DNA of 64,000 nt from an uncultured Ectothiorhodospiraceae bacterium. Lineage in GTDB: Bacteria; Pseudomonadota; Gammaproteobacteria; XJ16; Halofilaceae. Shown piece after piece: positions 35,572 through 44,524 of this stretch. The position numbers were made by a program, and so were the translations under genes. How positions within the stretch are numbered: position 1 is the first letter of the stretch; each line of letters starts with the position of its first letter. The notes beneath the pieces were generated by a model. It did not search any database. It was not told where the DNA came from and worked only from the letters and a program-made list of their open reading frames with translations. Location of the stretch: positions 35,700-99,699 of the forward strand of contig CAJXKK010000008.1 in assembly GCA_913055615.1 (NCBI GenBank), given 5' to 3'.

Positions 35572-36261
35572 ATGACGATGGAATTCCTGCATACATTCGT
35601 TTTTGAATACTATGTATACGTGGCGGGGACCGTTTTCCTGTTAGGCAGTCTGGTCCGGTTCGACATGAGCCAGTACACATGGAAAACGAACTCCAGTCAG
35701 TTGCTGGACAATTCGATGAAATTTCAGGTGGGCAGCGTGCTGTTTCATGCCGGTGTGCTGTTCCTGCTCTTCGGCCACCTGGTCGGCATGCTGATGCCGC
35801 ACTGGATGTATCCGTATTTCGGCTTGACGCCAGGCGCAAAACAGGTGCTGGCGATTGTTTCCGGCGGTATCGCCGGTATAGCCGCACTGGTCGGAGGTGG
35901 CATTCTGCTGCACCGGCGGTTATTCAATACGCGTGTGCGCGCGCAATCCACGCGTAACGATATCTTTATCCTGGTGCTGCTCTATATCCAGCTGTTTCTC
36001 GGCATGTTCACGATCCCGGTCTCGATGGGCCATCTGGACGGATCGACCATGCTGAAGCTGTCGGACTGGGCGCAGCACGTGCTGACGTTCCGCGGTGGAT
36101 CGGAAATCATTGCCGACGTTCACTGGATCTTCAAACTGCATATGTTTCTCGGAATCACGACTTTCCTGATCTTCCCATTCACGCGACTGGTGCATATCTG
36201 GAGCCTGCCTGCGGGCTACATCGCCCGCCAGTACCAGATCGTGCGGCGGCGTTCGGCATGA
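35572..36261 (+). CDS. narI: respiratory nitrate reductase gamma subunit (diheme cytochrome b)
   Basis: 229-residue membrane anchor that oxidises quinol and passes electrons through two b hemes. Five transmembrane segments are visible, with heme-ligand histidines in FHAGVLFLLFGHLVG and DVHWIFKLHMFLG. The C-terminal RLVHIWSLPAGYIARQYQIVRRR is typical. The start codon is nine bases after narJ stops. Gene order GHJI is standard. Confidence 0.96.
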   Translation: MTMEFLHTFVFEYYVYVAGTVFLLGSLVRFDMSQYTWKTNSSQLLDNSMKFQVGSVLFHAGVLFLLFGHLVGMLMPHWMYPYFGLTPGAKQVLAIVSGGIAGIAALVGGGILLHRRLFNTRVRAQSTRNDIFILVLLYIQLFLGMFTIPVSMGHLDGSTMLKLSDWAQHVLTFRGGSEIIADVHWIFKLHMFLGITTFLIFPFTRLVHIWSLPAGYIARQYQIVRRRSA

Positions 36262-36275
36262 CAGGGGGAGCCGCG

Positions 36276-37037
36276 ATGTCGCTGGTCACGGTCAATCGGG
36301 TCGTGATTCCCGACGAGGATATCCACTATGAATCCGCCCGGGTCGATGAGCGTGGTGTGGATGAACGTCGCGGTGCGGCGGCGCGCCAGCTCGTGGTTCG
36401 TGAATTGCTGCGCCAACGGGCCGACGAAATCGGTCTCGACACGGACAGCGATATGGATGCCGCGGTGGAGTCGTTGCTGGCGCGTGAGGTGCCGCGGCCC
36501 GCGGTCGACGATGCGGCATGTCGGCGCTACTTCGAGGCGAATCCGGAGCGTTTCTGTACGCCGGTGACGGCGGAGATCCGACATATCCTGCTGGCGGCGC
36601 CGCCGGACGACGTCGGTGCCCGCGCCAAAGCGGAGGAGCGCGCAGAGACGTTGATCGACGAGGCCGCCAATGGCGACGAAACGATCGGCGGACTCGCCGC
36701 GCGCCATTCCGACTGCCCGTCGGCCACCGATGGCGGCCACCTCGGCGCCGTCGGCCGTGGCCAGACCGTACCCGAGTTCGAGGATGTCGTCCTGCGCCTG
36801 GAAGCGGGGCTGGCCCGCCGGCCTGTGGAAACCCGTTACGGGTTCCATGTCGTCGAAGTGATCGCGCGCGAAGGGGGCGAGCCGTTATCGTACGAGCAGG
36901 TCAGTCACCTGATCGCCGACTACATCCGCGAACGTTCCTGGCGCCGCGCGGTCAGCCAATACATCGGCCAACTCGCGGCCGACGCCGAAATTGAGGGCGT
37001 CGACCTGGAAGTGCCCGATTCGCCGTTGGTGCAGTAG
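36276..37037 (+). CDS. PpiC/parvulin-type peptidyl-prolyl isomerase (NifM-like) of the nar operon
   Basis: 253-residue protein with a helical N-terminal part (about 1-95) and a parvulin domain (about 100-200: EIRHILLAAPP, LAARHSDCPSATDGGHLGAVGRGQTVPEFEDVV, ETRYGFHVVEV). There is no signal peptide, so it acts in the cytoplasm. Nar operons of Pseudomonas-type bacteria commonly end with such an isomerase, assumed to help fold reductase subunits. ATG 36276 has AGGGGGAG five bases before it; an in-frame ATG at 36258 overlaps the narI stop and is an alternative start. Confidence 0.88.
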   Translation: MSLVTVNRVVIPDEDIHYESARVDERGVDERRGAAARQLVVRELLRQRADEIGLDTDSDMDAAVESLLAREVPRPAVDDAACRRYFEANPERFCTPVTAEIRHILLAAPPDDVGARAKAEERAETLIDEAANGDETIGGLAARHSDCPSATDGGHLGAVGRGQTVPEFEDVVLRLEAGLARRPVETRYGFHVVEVIAREGGEPLSYEQVSHLIADYIRERSWRRAVSQYIGQLAADAEIEGVDLEVPDSPLVQ

Positions 37038-37056
37038 CGCTCCGACGACAAAAAAC

Positions 37057-37306
37057 GAACCACGAATGAACACGAATGGTCTCTCGGGATGGAAACGGTT
37101 CGGGAGCTGCGCTGATGCCGCCAGGAAGCTGAAAATCCCAGTTGGGAACCACGGATAGACACAGATAAAACGCGCAGCGTTGAGACACAGCGCCTTTATC
37201 TGTGTCCATCAGTGGTTCTTTATAAGTTGACAGATGCCGACAACCGGACAGCAAAACTCCATCGAGACCAATGCTCCGGTGACTCATTCGTGTTCATTCG
37301 TGGTTC
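37057..37306. repeat. nested inverted repeat, CACGAATG/CACAGATA family
   Basis: The outer arms are GAACCACGAATGAACACG (37057-37078) and its inverse (37285-37306). Inner arms are GAACCACGGATAGACACAG (37146-37169) and its inverse (37195-37218), leaving a 25-base centre. This fills the 295-base gap between ppiC and the next gene; no ORF or promoter is evident. A second copy with the same nesting lies at 59018-59354. Confidence 0.88.
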
Positions 37307-37332
37307 TTTAAAACTCCACTCCCGAGGCTCCA

Positions 37333-37740
37333 ATGACCGAGATTGTCGATTTTGATTCGTTCCTGGAACTCGCCCAGGCCAGCGATGAGCCGCAGCGGCT
37401 GCTGTTTATTTTCCTGAAGGTGGCGCTGCCCGAGGATGCGACCGAGGAGGAGCGGCAGCGGTTCGAGCAGGGCAATGGCGGCGGGCTGATGCCCGTGATG
37501 TACGTCGACAAGGCGCCCGGTGAGCTCACGGATTTCTCGGGGCTGGTCGAGGAGTCGCGGGCGATGGGCGAGGACTGGCAGATGGTGTTGGCCGCGGCGC
37601 TCGTCGGGGAAGGGGCTCCGCCCTCCGACTCGGCGGTCGAGGACGCGTTTTCGGGGCTCATCAAGACCGTCCACGCGGGTGGCGATCTGTCATCGATGCT
37701 GGCGTTCGATCGTGAGGGTGACCCCGTCATCTTCAACTGA
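37333..37740 (+). CDS. conserved protein of unknown function
   Basis: 135-residue acidic soluble protein (MTEIVDFDSFLELAQASDEP). Recognisable blocks are QRLLFIFLKVALPEDAT, GGGLMPVMYVDKAPGELTDF, MGEDWQMVLAAALVG and DREGDPVIFN. I recall similar short proteins being labelled as ribonucleotide-reductase-related, but nothing in this sequence supports that and it lacks a nucleotide or metal motif. The gene begins 26 bases after the nested repeat and has GAGGC upstream. Function unknown. Confidence 0.72.
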   Translation: MTEIVDFDSFLELAQASDEPQRLLFIFLKVALPEDATEEERQRFEQGNGGGLMPVMYVDKAPGELTDFSGLVEESRAMGEDWQMVLAAALVGEGAPPSDSAVEDAFSGLIKTVHAGGDLSSMLAFDREGDPVIFN

Positions 37741-38026
37741 TGGTGCGAACGGGAGTTCGGGGTGCGCGCGCAGTGTTGCGCGGGCTACCGTAAGCCGCGT
37801 TGAGACGACCCCGGCGCGTTCCGGCGGGCGTCGGCGCGACAGGCCTGCAGCCCCGCCATGAGGCCAATTCCCCGATCCGCATCCACGCGGATCAAGACGC
37901 GGGGGACCGACCAATGGTAACGTATCTTCGCCGTTCGACCCCTTGCCGGGGCCGAGTCGGCAGTCGATCCAATGGGCACTGATGGAGCCGGGCATGGCGG
38001 TGACAGGCGCGCAGGACGGGGATTCC

Positions 38027-38554
38027 GTGAACGAGCGATTCAACCGATCAAGTTTCTCGCACCAGGACCTGGTGGACTGCGGCTATGGTCGCCTGTTCGC
38101 GCCCGAGAATGCGCGACTGCCGGTTGACAAGATGCTGATGTTCGACCGGATCGACCACATCGATTCGACGGGTGGTGCCTATGGCAAAGGCCGGGTCGAG
38201 GCGACGCTGGCGATCGATCCGCACGCCTGGTTCTTCGAGTGCCACTTCCCCGGTGACCCGGTCATGCCGGGCTGTCTCGGAGTCGATGCGCTGTGGCAGC
38301 TGGTGGGCTTCTATCTCGGCTGGACCGGTGCCCCGGGCAAAGGCCGGGCGCTGGGTGCCGGCGAGGTGAAATTCACGGGTCAGGTCCTGCCTTCCCATGA
38401 GGAAGTTCGCTACTACCTCGATATCAAACGGCTCGTACGACGCGGCCTCACCATGGGGATCGCCGACGGCGCGATGAGCGTGGATGGAAACACCATCTAC
38501 CGCGCCCGCGACCTCAAGGTGGCGCTGTTCGTCGATCCTGCGGCCGCACTCTGA
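38027..38554 (+). CDS. fabA: 3-hydroxydecanoyl-ACP dehydratase/isomerase FabA
   Basis: 175-residue hot-dog-fold enzyme that dehydrates 3-hydroxyacyl-ACP and isomerises the C10 product, starting unsaturated fatty acid synthesis. Active-site residues are H73 in [14 protein letters not shown] and D87 in [19 protein letters not shown] and SDLKV-like ARDLKVALF are family markers. GTG 38027 ([15 protein letters not shown]) fits the E. coli start, but ATG 37994 or 37982 would add 11-15 residues. fabB follows after ten bases, so the pair is an operon. The 286 bases before it hold nothing recognisable. Confidence 0.94.
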   Translation: MNERFNRSSFSHQDLVDCGYGRLFAPENARLPVDKMLMFDRIDHIDSTGGAYGKGRVEATLAIDPHAWFFECHFPGDPVMPGCLGVDALWQLVGFYLGWTGAPGKGRALGAGEVKFTGQVLPSHEEVRYYLDIKRLVRRGLTMGIADGAMSVDGNTIYRARDLKVALFVDPAAAL

Positions 38555-38564
38555 GACGATTACG

Positions 38565-39806
38565 ATGAGTGATGCACGGAATAATGGGATGCGCCGGGTC
38601 GTAGTGACCGGCGCCGGTATCGTCTCCTGTCTCGGCAACGATCGCGCGACGGTAACCGACGCGCTTCGTAACGGCCGCTCGGGCGTGCGTTTCAACGAGC
38701 GCTACGCCGAGCTGGGGCTGCGCAGCCAGGTCGCCGCCCGGCCGGACATCGATCTGGACGCGCGCGTGCCGCGCAAGCCGCGCCGATTCATGGCGGACGC
38801 CGCGGGCTACGCCTATGTGGCAATGGAGGATGCGGCCGTGGAGGCCGGGCTCGACCCGGCTAACCTGTCGGACCCGCGCATCGGCCTGATCGCCGGCTCC
38901 GGCGGTGGCTCCACGGCGACGATCGTGGATGCGGCGGATACACTGCGCGAGCGCGGTGTGAAGCGCATTGGCGCGTTCGCCGTGCCGAAGTCGATGAGCA
39001 GCACCATCTCGGCCTGTCTCGCCACCCCGTTCGGTATCCGCGGCGTGAATTACTCGATCTCTTCTGCCTGCGCTACCAGCGCGCACTGCATCGGTGCGGC
39101 GGCCGACCAGATCCTCGCGGGCCGGCAGGATATCGTTTTCGCCGGTGGTGCCGAGGAAGAGCACTGGTCGCTGTCGATGCTGTTCGACGCGATGGGCGCG
39201 CTGTCGTCGAAATACAACGATATGCCGGAGCGCGCCTCGCGGCCCTACGACACAGACCGCGATGGCTTCGTGATCGCCGGTGGCGCCGGCATGCTCGTGG
39301 TCGAGGAACTCGAGCACGCCCAGGCCCGCCGTGCGCCGATCCTCGCGGAACTCGTCGGCGTCGGTTCGACCTCGGATGGCTACGATATGGTCGCTCCCAG
39401 CGGTGAGGGCGCTCTGCGCTGCATGCAGCAGGCTATCGAGAGCGTCGATACCCCGATCGATTACGTCAACGCCCATGGCACCAGCACGCGTGCCGGTGAC
39501 ATCACCGAGCTTGAGGCCATCCACGACGTGTTCGGCGATGCCATGCCGCCGGTGGCATCGACCAAATCCATGACCGGCCACTCGCTGGGCGGCGCGGGCG
39601 TGCAGGAAGCGATCTACTCCCTCTACATGATGGACGGCGGTTTCATCGCCCCTTCGATCAATATCGAGAACGTCGATCCGGAAGCCGCGGCGCACCCGTT
39701 GGTGACGGAACTGCAAGAACCCGCGCGGATCGATACGATCCTGTCGAACAGTTTCGGGTTCGGTGGTACCAACGCCTCTCTGGTCTTCCGGAGATGGGCT
39801 TCATGA
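38565..39806 (+). CDS. fabB: 3-oxoacyl-ACP synthase I FabB
   Basis: 413-residue beta-ketoacyl-ACP synthase that elongates unsaturated intermediates made by FabA. The catalytic cysteine is C169 ([11 protein letters not shown]), with histidines in [12 protein letters not shown] and GHSLGGAG and the glycine-rich end [13 protein letters not shown]. Pairing with fabA identifies it as FabB rather than FabF. ATG 38565 was chosen; a second ATG lies eight codons on. The 3' end overlaps plsC by four bases (ATGA). Confidence 0.94.
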   Translation: MSDARNNGMRRVVVTGAGIVSCLGNDRATVTDALRNGRSGVRFNERYAELGLRSQVAARPDIDLDARVPRKPRRFMADAAGYAYVAMEDAAVEAGLDPANLSDPRIGLIAGSGGGSTATIVDAADTLRERGVKRIGAFAVPKSMSSTISACLATPFGIRGVNYSISSACATSAHCIGAAADQILAGRQDIVFAGGAEEEHWSLSMLFDAMGALSSKYNDMPERASRPYDTDRDGFVIAGGAGMLVVEELEHAQARRAPILAELVGVGSTSDGYDMVAPSGEGALRCMQQAIESVDTPIDYVNAHGTSTRAGDITELEAIHDVFGDAMPPVASTKSMTGHSLGGAGVQEAIYSLYMMDGGFIAPSINIENVDPEAAAHPLVTELQEPARIDTILSNSFGFGGTNASLVFRRWAS

Positions 39807-40594
39807 AGAGACACGGGGCGCGTCTCGCGACGTTTCGCTCGGTTCTTTTCCATACGGGGTTCGGCCTCGTAACCCCGGTCTTCGCCCTGCTGGTGCTTTT
39901 GTTTTGGCCGCTCCCCTACGGTGTGCGCGAGAGCACGGCCCGCGTGTGGTGTCGCTGCGTGCTCGTCTGGCTGCGCCTGACTTGTGGTGTGCGCCACCGG
40001 GTGCTTGGTCGGGAGAACCTGCCGGCGGGACCAGCGGTGATCCTTTCGAATCACCAGTCGACCTGGGAGACGATCGCCTTCCGGACGATCTTCCCGGCCC
40101 GACTGTCATGGATCATCAAACAATCCCTGTTCCGTATTCCGTTCTACGGCTGGTCGCTGAAGGCGCTCGAGGAGATCGGCATCGATCGCGACGCGGGTCG
40201 CGAGGCGCTGCGCCAGATCGAACACCAGGGTTCGCGCCACCTCGCCGCTGGGCGCTGGGTAGTGGTGTTCCCCGAGGGCACGCGGCTGGCACCGGATGAA
40301 TCCGGTCGCTACGGCCAGGGCGGCGCGCGGCTCGCGAACGCCGCCAGTGTCCCGGTCGTGCCGGTGGCGCTGGACTCCGGGTGGTGCTGGCCCAACGACG
40401 ACTGGCGCAAGTATCCGGGCACCATCACGATGCAAATCGGCCCGCCCATCGAGACCGAGGGGCGGAACACGGCCGAAGTGAACCGTATGGCGCGTGACTG
40501 GATCGAATCGGCAAGGGCAGCGATCGCGGGCCCGCGCGATGGGTGCGAACACGGCGGTGCAGAGGCGGGCGCGGAACGCTCGTCCGCGCATTAA
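39803..40594 (+). CDS. plsC: 1-acyl-sn-glycerol-3-phosphate acyltransferase (PlsC family)
   Basis: 263-residue membrane acyltransferase of phospholipid synthesis, with a hydrophobic N-terminal helix ([22 protein letters not shown]). The acyl-transfer motif reads NHQSTWE, that is H-x4-E in place of the usual H-x4-D, a variant found in one PlsC-like branch; FPEGTRL is the glycerol-phosphate motif. Start 39803 overlaps the fabB stop and has GGAG nine bases upstream; ATG 39794 is an alternative. Coupling to fabAB suggests coordinated supply of unsaturated acyl chains and their use in lipids. Confidence 0.86.
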   Translation: MKRHGARLATFRSVLFHTGFGLVTPVFALLVLLFWPLPYGVRESTARVWCRCVLVWLRLTCGVRHRVLGRENLPAGPAVILSNHQSTWETIAFRTIFPARLSWIIKQSLFRIPFYGWSLKALEEIGIDRDAGREALRQIEHQGSRHLAAGRWVVVFPEGTRLAPDESGRYGQGGARLANAASVPVVPVALDSGWCWPNDDWRKYPGTITMQIGPPIETEGRNTAEVNRMARDWIESARAAIAGPRDGCEHGGAEAGAERSSAH

Positions 40595-40658
40595 CGCGAA
40601 TCCGAAGCGGTCTTTTGGCTCGGCATTCCCGGGTGTCGCGGTCGGCGATTCCCGCTTG

Positions 40659-41114
40659 TCAGACGCTGGACTGCAGTGCGTCGTTCCCGTGAATCGACTC
40701 GATATCGGCGGCGATCACTGTGAGTTCGAGCCCGGATAAACTTTGTTCGAGCAACGGGAACGCCTGTCTCTCCTCGACGCGCAGGTGGTGCTCCAGTACT
40801 TCGCCCAATACGCCCAGGCGGGTCGCATCCAGTCGATCGGTGCGCGTGAGTGTGCGCCGGATCGCATCGTGCTCGCGCTGGAGTTCAGTCGCCAGTTCGG
40901 CCTGCCCGTGTTCATGCAGGCGCGGGAACAATAACCGCTCCTCGGCGGCGAAATGCGCGGACATTTCCGAGCGCCAGGCCTCGCGGAGTGCCTGCCAGCA
41001 CCTCGAGATCTCCCTTTCCGACGCACTGTCCGCCGCCCGGCGCGCGCGCCGCGCCAGCTGCATCACGTGATTGTGATCGCGCGATAGCGGGACCAGTTCG
41101 GGGCTGCGTTTCAT
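40659..41114 (-). CDS. hemerythrin-like HHE-domain protein
   Basis: 151-residue four-helix protein with di-iron ligand candidates: H in LSRDHNHVMQLARRARR, MSAHFAAEERLLFPRL (HxxxE), REHDAIRR and LEHHLRVEERQAFPLLE. Such stand-alone HHE proteins bind O2 or NO at a di-iron site or handle iron. An FNR/Dnr box centred 89 bases before the start predicts anaerobic or NO-dependent expression, so a role in NO or oxygen buffering during nitrate respiration is likely. ATG 41114 is preferred over an upstream frame that would overlap the box. Confidence 0.85.
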   Translation of the reverse strand: MKRSPELVPLSRDHNHVMQLARRARRAADSASEREISRCWQALREAWRSEMSAHFAAEERLLFPRLHEHGQAELATELQREHDAIRRTLTRTDRLDATRLGVLGEVLEHHLRVEERQAFPLLEQSLSGLELTVIAADIESIHGNDALQSSV

Positions 41115-41196
41115 CGCCGGCCTCAACTCGATTCGGGCGTGTGTCGGGATACGTTCCCGACAGCCGGGATTCTGAGTCTTGTGGTGTTGCCGGTCG

Positions 41197-41210
41197 TTGA
41201 TCGCCGTCAA
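41197..41210 (-). promoter_or_regulatory. FNR/Anr/Dnr box upstream of the hemerythrin gene
   Basis: TTGATcgccGTCAA, identical over all 14 bases to the nnrS box. A centre at -41.5 gives transcription near 41162 and a 48-base leader. It lies outside the nar cluster and ties this gene to the same regulator. Confidence 0.8.
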
Positions 41211-41291
41211 GTTTCACACAGGGAAGGCGATCAATCTGCTGAACCCACTCGCCATCGCCAGCGATTTCGCAACGGACAACGGCATCCCCGA

Positions 41292-41627
41292 TTAGTCGGT
41301 ATCACCGGCCAGCACTTCGCATAACAATGGCATGAGTCTGCGCACGCGCGGATCCGCGATCCGGTAGTGGATCGTCTGCGCCTCGCGCCGGGTCTCCACG
41401 AGGCCCTGGTTGCGGAGTACGGCGAGGTGCTGGGACAGCGCCGACTGGGAGAGCGGCACGCGCTCCTGCAGGGCCGAGACGGACAGTTCCCCGGGCACCA
41501 GACTGCACAGCACCATCAGGCGGTTCCGGTTGGCCAGTGCACGCAGGAAGCGCTCGGCCTCCTCCGCATTGGCGGCGATCAGATGTCCGGGCGAAGTGGC
41601 TGGCGGTGTGGTCGTGGGCTCACTCAT
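41292..41627 (-). CDS. ArsR-family repressor, BigR/SqrR/YgaV-like (persulfide-responsive)
   Basis: 111-residue winged-helix regulator: ALANRNRLMVLCSLVPGELSVSAL, recognition helix SQSALSQHLAVLRNQGLV, wing RREAQTIHYRIADP. Two cysteines, C41 and C103, sit where BigR and SqrR carry the pair that forms a persulfide link. It is divergent from a persulfide dioxygenase and two YeeE/YedE genes, the classical BigR-operon content. A TTAGTattgACTAA palindrome lies between them. It most likely represses the downstream genes, and perhaps itself, until sulfide or persulfide accumulates. Confidence 0.86.
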   Translation of the reverse strand: MSEPTTTPPATSPGHLIAANAEEAERFLRALANRNRLMVLCSLVPGELSVSALQERVPLSQSALSQHLAVLRNQGLVETRREAQTIHYRIADPRVRRLMPLLCEVLAGDTD

Positions 41628-41683
41628 TGCGCCGTGTCCATTGTCCGTGGGTCATCCCGCATGGAATATCATACATTGCTAAA

Positions 41684-41697
41684 TTAGTATTGACTAA
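41684..41697. promoter_or_regulatory. operator-like palindrome in the arsR/persulfide-dioxygenase spacer
   Basis: TTAGTattgACTAA is a perfect dyad within a notably AT-rich 40-base patch (41670-41710), 50 bases before the dioxygenase start and 57 before the divergent repressor start. The position and AT-rich character suit a BigR-type site. TTGACT within it may be a -35 box for the rightward gene. Confidence 0.65.
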
Positions 41698-41746
41698 AAT
41701 AACGATCAGATCTACCGTTATAACCATTGAAACGGAGGTGCCCTGC

Positions 41747-42613
41747 ATGCAACCCGAAGTCCGTCACGTACTGCATGATGAGAGCTCGACCTTTTCGTAT
41801 GTCGTCTGGGATCCGGCGAGCCTGCATGGCGTGATCATCGATCCGGCGCTCGATTTCGACGGGAGGTCCGGGCGCACCGGGACCGACACGCCAACACGAC
41901 TGCTGGACATCGTCGATCGCGAGGGCCTGACGATCGACTGGATCCTGGAGACGCATGCGCACGCCGATCACATCTCGGCCGCGCCGTTCCTGCGCGAACG
42001 CCTGGATCGGCCACCGGTCGGGATCGGTGAGGGTATCCGCGTCGTACAGGAGCGCTTCAAGCGGCTGTTCAATCTGGAGCGCGGTTTCCTGCCGGATGGC
42101 AGCCAGTTCGATCACCTGTTCGCGGACGGGGAGGCGTTCCGGCTCGGCGGCATCGGGGCCAACGTGATCTCGACGCCGGGGCACACCAGCGACCACCTGA
42201 CCTATGTGATCGGCGATGCGGTGTTCGTCGGCGATACGCTGTTCATGCCGGATGCCGGCACGGCCCGCTGCGATTTCCCGGGTGGTGATGCGGGGCTGCT
42301 GTACCGGTCCACGCGACGGTTGTTCGAGGCGCTCCCGGACGAGGCGCGCATGTTCATGCTGCACGACTATGGGCCGAACGGGCGCGAACGCCGGAATGAG
42401 ACCACGGTTGGAGCACAGCAACGCGACAATATCCATGTCAACGAGACCGTGAGCGAGGCGGAATACGTCAACATGCGCGAGGCCCGGGATGCGACGCTCC
42501 CGATGCCGACGCTGATCCTGCCGTCCGTGCAGGTGAATATCCGGGCGGGCGAATTCCCGCCACCGGAAGACAACGGCACGATCTATCTGAAGGTGCCGAT
42601 CGATGCGTTCTGA
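41747..42613 (+). CDS. persulfide dioxygenase-like metallo-beta-lactamase fold protein (ETHE1/Blh type)
   Basis: 288-residue MBL-fold protein with iron ligands in the THAHADH motif (H70, H72, D74, H75), a further histidine in STPGHTSDH, and FVGDTLFMPDAGTARCDFPGGDAGLLYRST, the ETHE1-like persulfide dioxygenase signature. Family knowledge: it oxidises glutathione persulfide to sulfite. The C-terminal part (VPIDAF end; IHVNETVSEAEYVNMREARDATLPMP) is typical of bacterial Blh proteins. ATG 41747 has GGAGGTG. Probably under control of the divergent ArsR protein. Confidence 0.9.
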   Translation: MQPEVRHVLHDESSTFSYVVWDPASLHGVIIDPALDFDGRSGRTGTDTPTRLLDIVDREGLTIDWILETHAHADHISAAPFLRERLDRPPVGIGEGIRVVQERFKRLFNLERGFLPDGSQFDHLFADGEAFRLGGIGANVISTPGHTSDHLTYVIGDAVFVGDTLFMPDAGTARCDFPGGDAGLLYRSTRRLFEALPDEARMFMLHDYGPNGRERRNETTVGAQQRDNIHVNETVSEAEYVNMREARDATLPMPTLILPSVQVNIRAGEFPPPEDNGTIYLKVPIDAF

Positions 42614-42697
42614 GCACGTCCTCGGGGCATGCAACGGGGTGATCCGGTGCGGGGTGCGCCCACGGCGGGTCAGTAGGGCTGTGAAGAGACCGGAATA

Positions 42698-43135
42698 ATG
42701 GCGGAATTCGATTGGTTTTCGGCCCTCGCGGGCGGTGTGATGATCGGTCTTGCGGCGACGCTGCTGCTGGCCGGCAGCGGCCGCATCGCGGGCATCAGCG
42801 GCATCCTCGGTGGCGTTCTGCAGCGTCCCGGTGGTGACGCGCTCTGGCGTTGGCTTTTCCTCGCTGGGCTGCTCGCGGGCGCGGCTTTCCACCAATGGCT
42901 GGATCCGACGGCCGTCGAGGCGCGGACCGGGTTCCCTGTGTGGGCGCTGCTCGCCGCCGGTCTACTCGTAGGTATCGGTACGCGGCTGGGCAGCGGCTGT
43001 ACCAGCGGGCACGGCGTCTGCGGTCTCGCGCGATTCTCGCCGCGCTCGGCCGTGGCGACCGCCGTGTTTGTGCTCGTGGCGGTGGTCGTCGTGTGGCTGG
43101 TGCGCCATGGACCGTTCGCGGGGGTTGTGACATGA
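42698..43135 (+). CDS. YeeE/YedE-family sulfur transporter half (first)
   Basis: 145-residue membrane protein with four hydrophobic segments and the family motif GSGCTSGHGVCGLARFSPRS (about 99-118), whose cysteines are thought to pass thiosulfate or persulfide sulfur across the membrane. Full-length YeeE is one polypeptide of about 350 residues; here two short genes encode paired halves, as in BigR-type operons. The 3' end overlaps the next gene by ATGA. Confidence 0.88.
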   Translation: MAEFDWFSALAGGVMIGLAATLLLAGSGRIAGISGILGGVLQRPGGDALWRWLFLAGLLAGAAFHQWLDPTAVEARTGFPVWALLAAGLLVGIGTRLGSGCTSGHGVCGLARFSPRSAVATAVFVLVAVVVVWLVRHGPFAGVVT

Positions 43136-43557
43136 ATGGCCTGATTGCGCTGGTCGCGGGCGTCCTGTTCGGGTTCGGGCTGGATCTCGCGCGCATGACC
43201 GATCCCGAGCGGGTGCTCGGGTTTCTCGATATCGCGGGGACCTGGGACCCGACGCTCGTATTCGTGCTCGCCGGTGCCGTCGTCACGACCACTATCGGCT
43301 TTCGCCTGATCGGGCGCGGCGATTCCTGGTTCGGCGGCCCAATGCGGCTGCCGCAGCGCAGCGACATCGATCGCCCGCTGCTGCTCGGGGCGGCGCTGTT
43401 CGGTGCGGGCTGGGGCCTTGCCGGATACTGCCCGGGGCCGGGCGTGGCCGCGCTCGTCCAGGGCGCCGCCGATCCTTTCTGGTTCGTGGGAGGGCTCGTA
43501 CTGGGGATGATTATCTTCGCGCGTACTCCCCGCCGTGGGTCAGGGGCGACCGCGTGA
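43132..43557 (+). CDS. YeeE/YedE-family sulfur transporter half (second)
   Basis: 141-residue partner with segments GLIALVAGVLFGFGLDLARMTDPERVLGFLDI and LLLGAALFGAGWGLAGYCPGPGVAAL; the single Cys in YCPGP corresponds to the second-half motif of the family. It overlaps the first half by four bases. Probably forms a heteromeric channel with it in the inner membrane for reduced sulfur. Confidence 0.88.
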   Translation: MNGLIALVAGVLFGFGLDLARMTDPERVLGFLDIAGTWDPTLVFVLAGAVVTTTIGFRLIGRGDSWFGGPMRLPQRSDIDRPLLLGAALFGAGWGLAGYCPGPGVAALVQGAADPFWFVGGLVLGMIIFARTPRRGSGATA

Positions 43558-44206
43558 GTGGTGGCCGGGCTCGGGTCCCTATGCGATCGGGCGCACCGGC
43601 TTGAGCCTGCGTAGCGCGTACACGCTGTGGGCGCCGATCTACGATCGCGCGGTCGATGCAGCGACCCGTGGGATGCGGCGTCGGAGTCTGGAGGCACTCG
43701 ACGCGGCGCCCGGCGACAGCGTGCTGCTGATCGGCATCGGTACCGGCCTCGATCTGCCGTGGCTGCCCCCAGGGCCGCGCTACTCCGGCATTGATCTGAC
43801 GCCGGCAATGCTTGTGCGGGCGCGCCGGCGCGCCGATCGCGCGGGTCGCGCGCTGGATCTGCGCGTCGCCGATGCCGCCGCTTTGCCGTATGCGGATAAC
43901 GGCTTCGATGCGGTCGTCATGCATCTCATCCTTGCGGTGGTACCGAACCCGGTGGAGTCGTTGCGCGAGGCGGCGCGGGTCGTCCGCCCGAGTGGCGAGA
44001 TCCTTGTCCTGGACAAGTTCCTGCGCCCCGGACAGCGGGCGCCGCTGCGGCGGCTGGCCGCGCCCCTGATGCGGCGCATCGCGACCCGTACCGACGTCGT
44101 CTTCGAGGACTGTCTTGCGGCCGTCGACGGCCTCGAGGTGGTCGCCGATACCCCGGCGGGGGCCGGCGGGTGGTTCCGCCGTATTCGACTCCGCCGAACG
44201 GAATGA
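43535..44206 (+). CDS. class I SAM-dependent methyltransferase
   Basis: 223-residue methyltransferase: LRSAYTLWAPIYDRAVD, SAM loop LLIGIGTGLDLPWLP, acidic GIDLTPAML, RVADAAALPYADNGFD and FDAVVMHLILAVVPNP. It resembles UbiE or phospholipid N-methyltransferase-like enzymes, and similar proteins often follow sulfide-detoxification genes. The exact start is uncertain: GTG 43535 overlaps the preceding gene by 23 bases, and a shorter start inside is possible. Substrate unknown; a role in methylating thiol products is only a guess. Confidence 0.75.
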   Translation: MGQGRPREWWPGSGPYAIGRTGLSLRSAYTLWAPIYDRAVDAATRGMRRRSLEALDAAPGDSVLLIGIGTGLDLPWLPPGPRYSGIDLTPAMLVRARRRADRAGRALDLRVADAAALPYADNGFDAVVMHLILAVVPNPVESLREAARVVRPSGEILVLDKFLRPGQRAPLRRLAAPLMRRIATRTDVVFEDCLAAVDGLEVVADTPAGAGGWFRRIRLRRTE

Positions 44207-44524
44207 GGCCGCTCGGCAGGCGCTGTGCGCCCCGATCCCCATAAGGCGAATTCCCTGTGCCGGGCAACTCATAAGGAGCGCGTCCCCATTGACGCGGGAC
44301 TGGTCCCGTATCAGCGCTGATCCGAGGGAATCCGATGCGGTGGTTACGAACGAGCCGCCGGTGACGCCGTAGCGTGGGGGTTCGGGGTCTCAAGGCCCGG
44401 GCGGGCGCGCCAGTCGGCGATCGCCGCCGGTGCATACGGTCGCCCGGGGTGTACGAAAGAGTGGGGTGAGAGCGGTCGCACGGGCCGCAGCCCTGCTCAC
44501 GTTTGCCTGCGACGGAGTCTGACG
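44207..44524. other. gap before cydA, no gene seen
   Basis: In 318 bases there is no convincing ORF, FNR-type box or REP module. A short GGGAC-tg-GTCCC hairpin near 44298-44309, with TTGACG just before it (44290), could belong to a promoter for cydAB, but no matching -10 is obvious. Confidence 0.5.

Noticed and set aside
39803..40594. H-x4-E in place of H-x4-D in PlsC as a loss-of-function change
   Set aside because: The NHQSTWE variant is, as far as I recall, common in one branch of this family and the remaining motifs are intact, so inactivity is not indicated.
44298..44309. Hairpin before cydA as a terminator or riboswitch
   Set aside because: Stem of only five pairs, no T-run, and no recognisable aptamer features.
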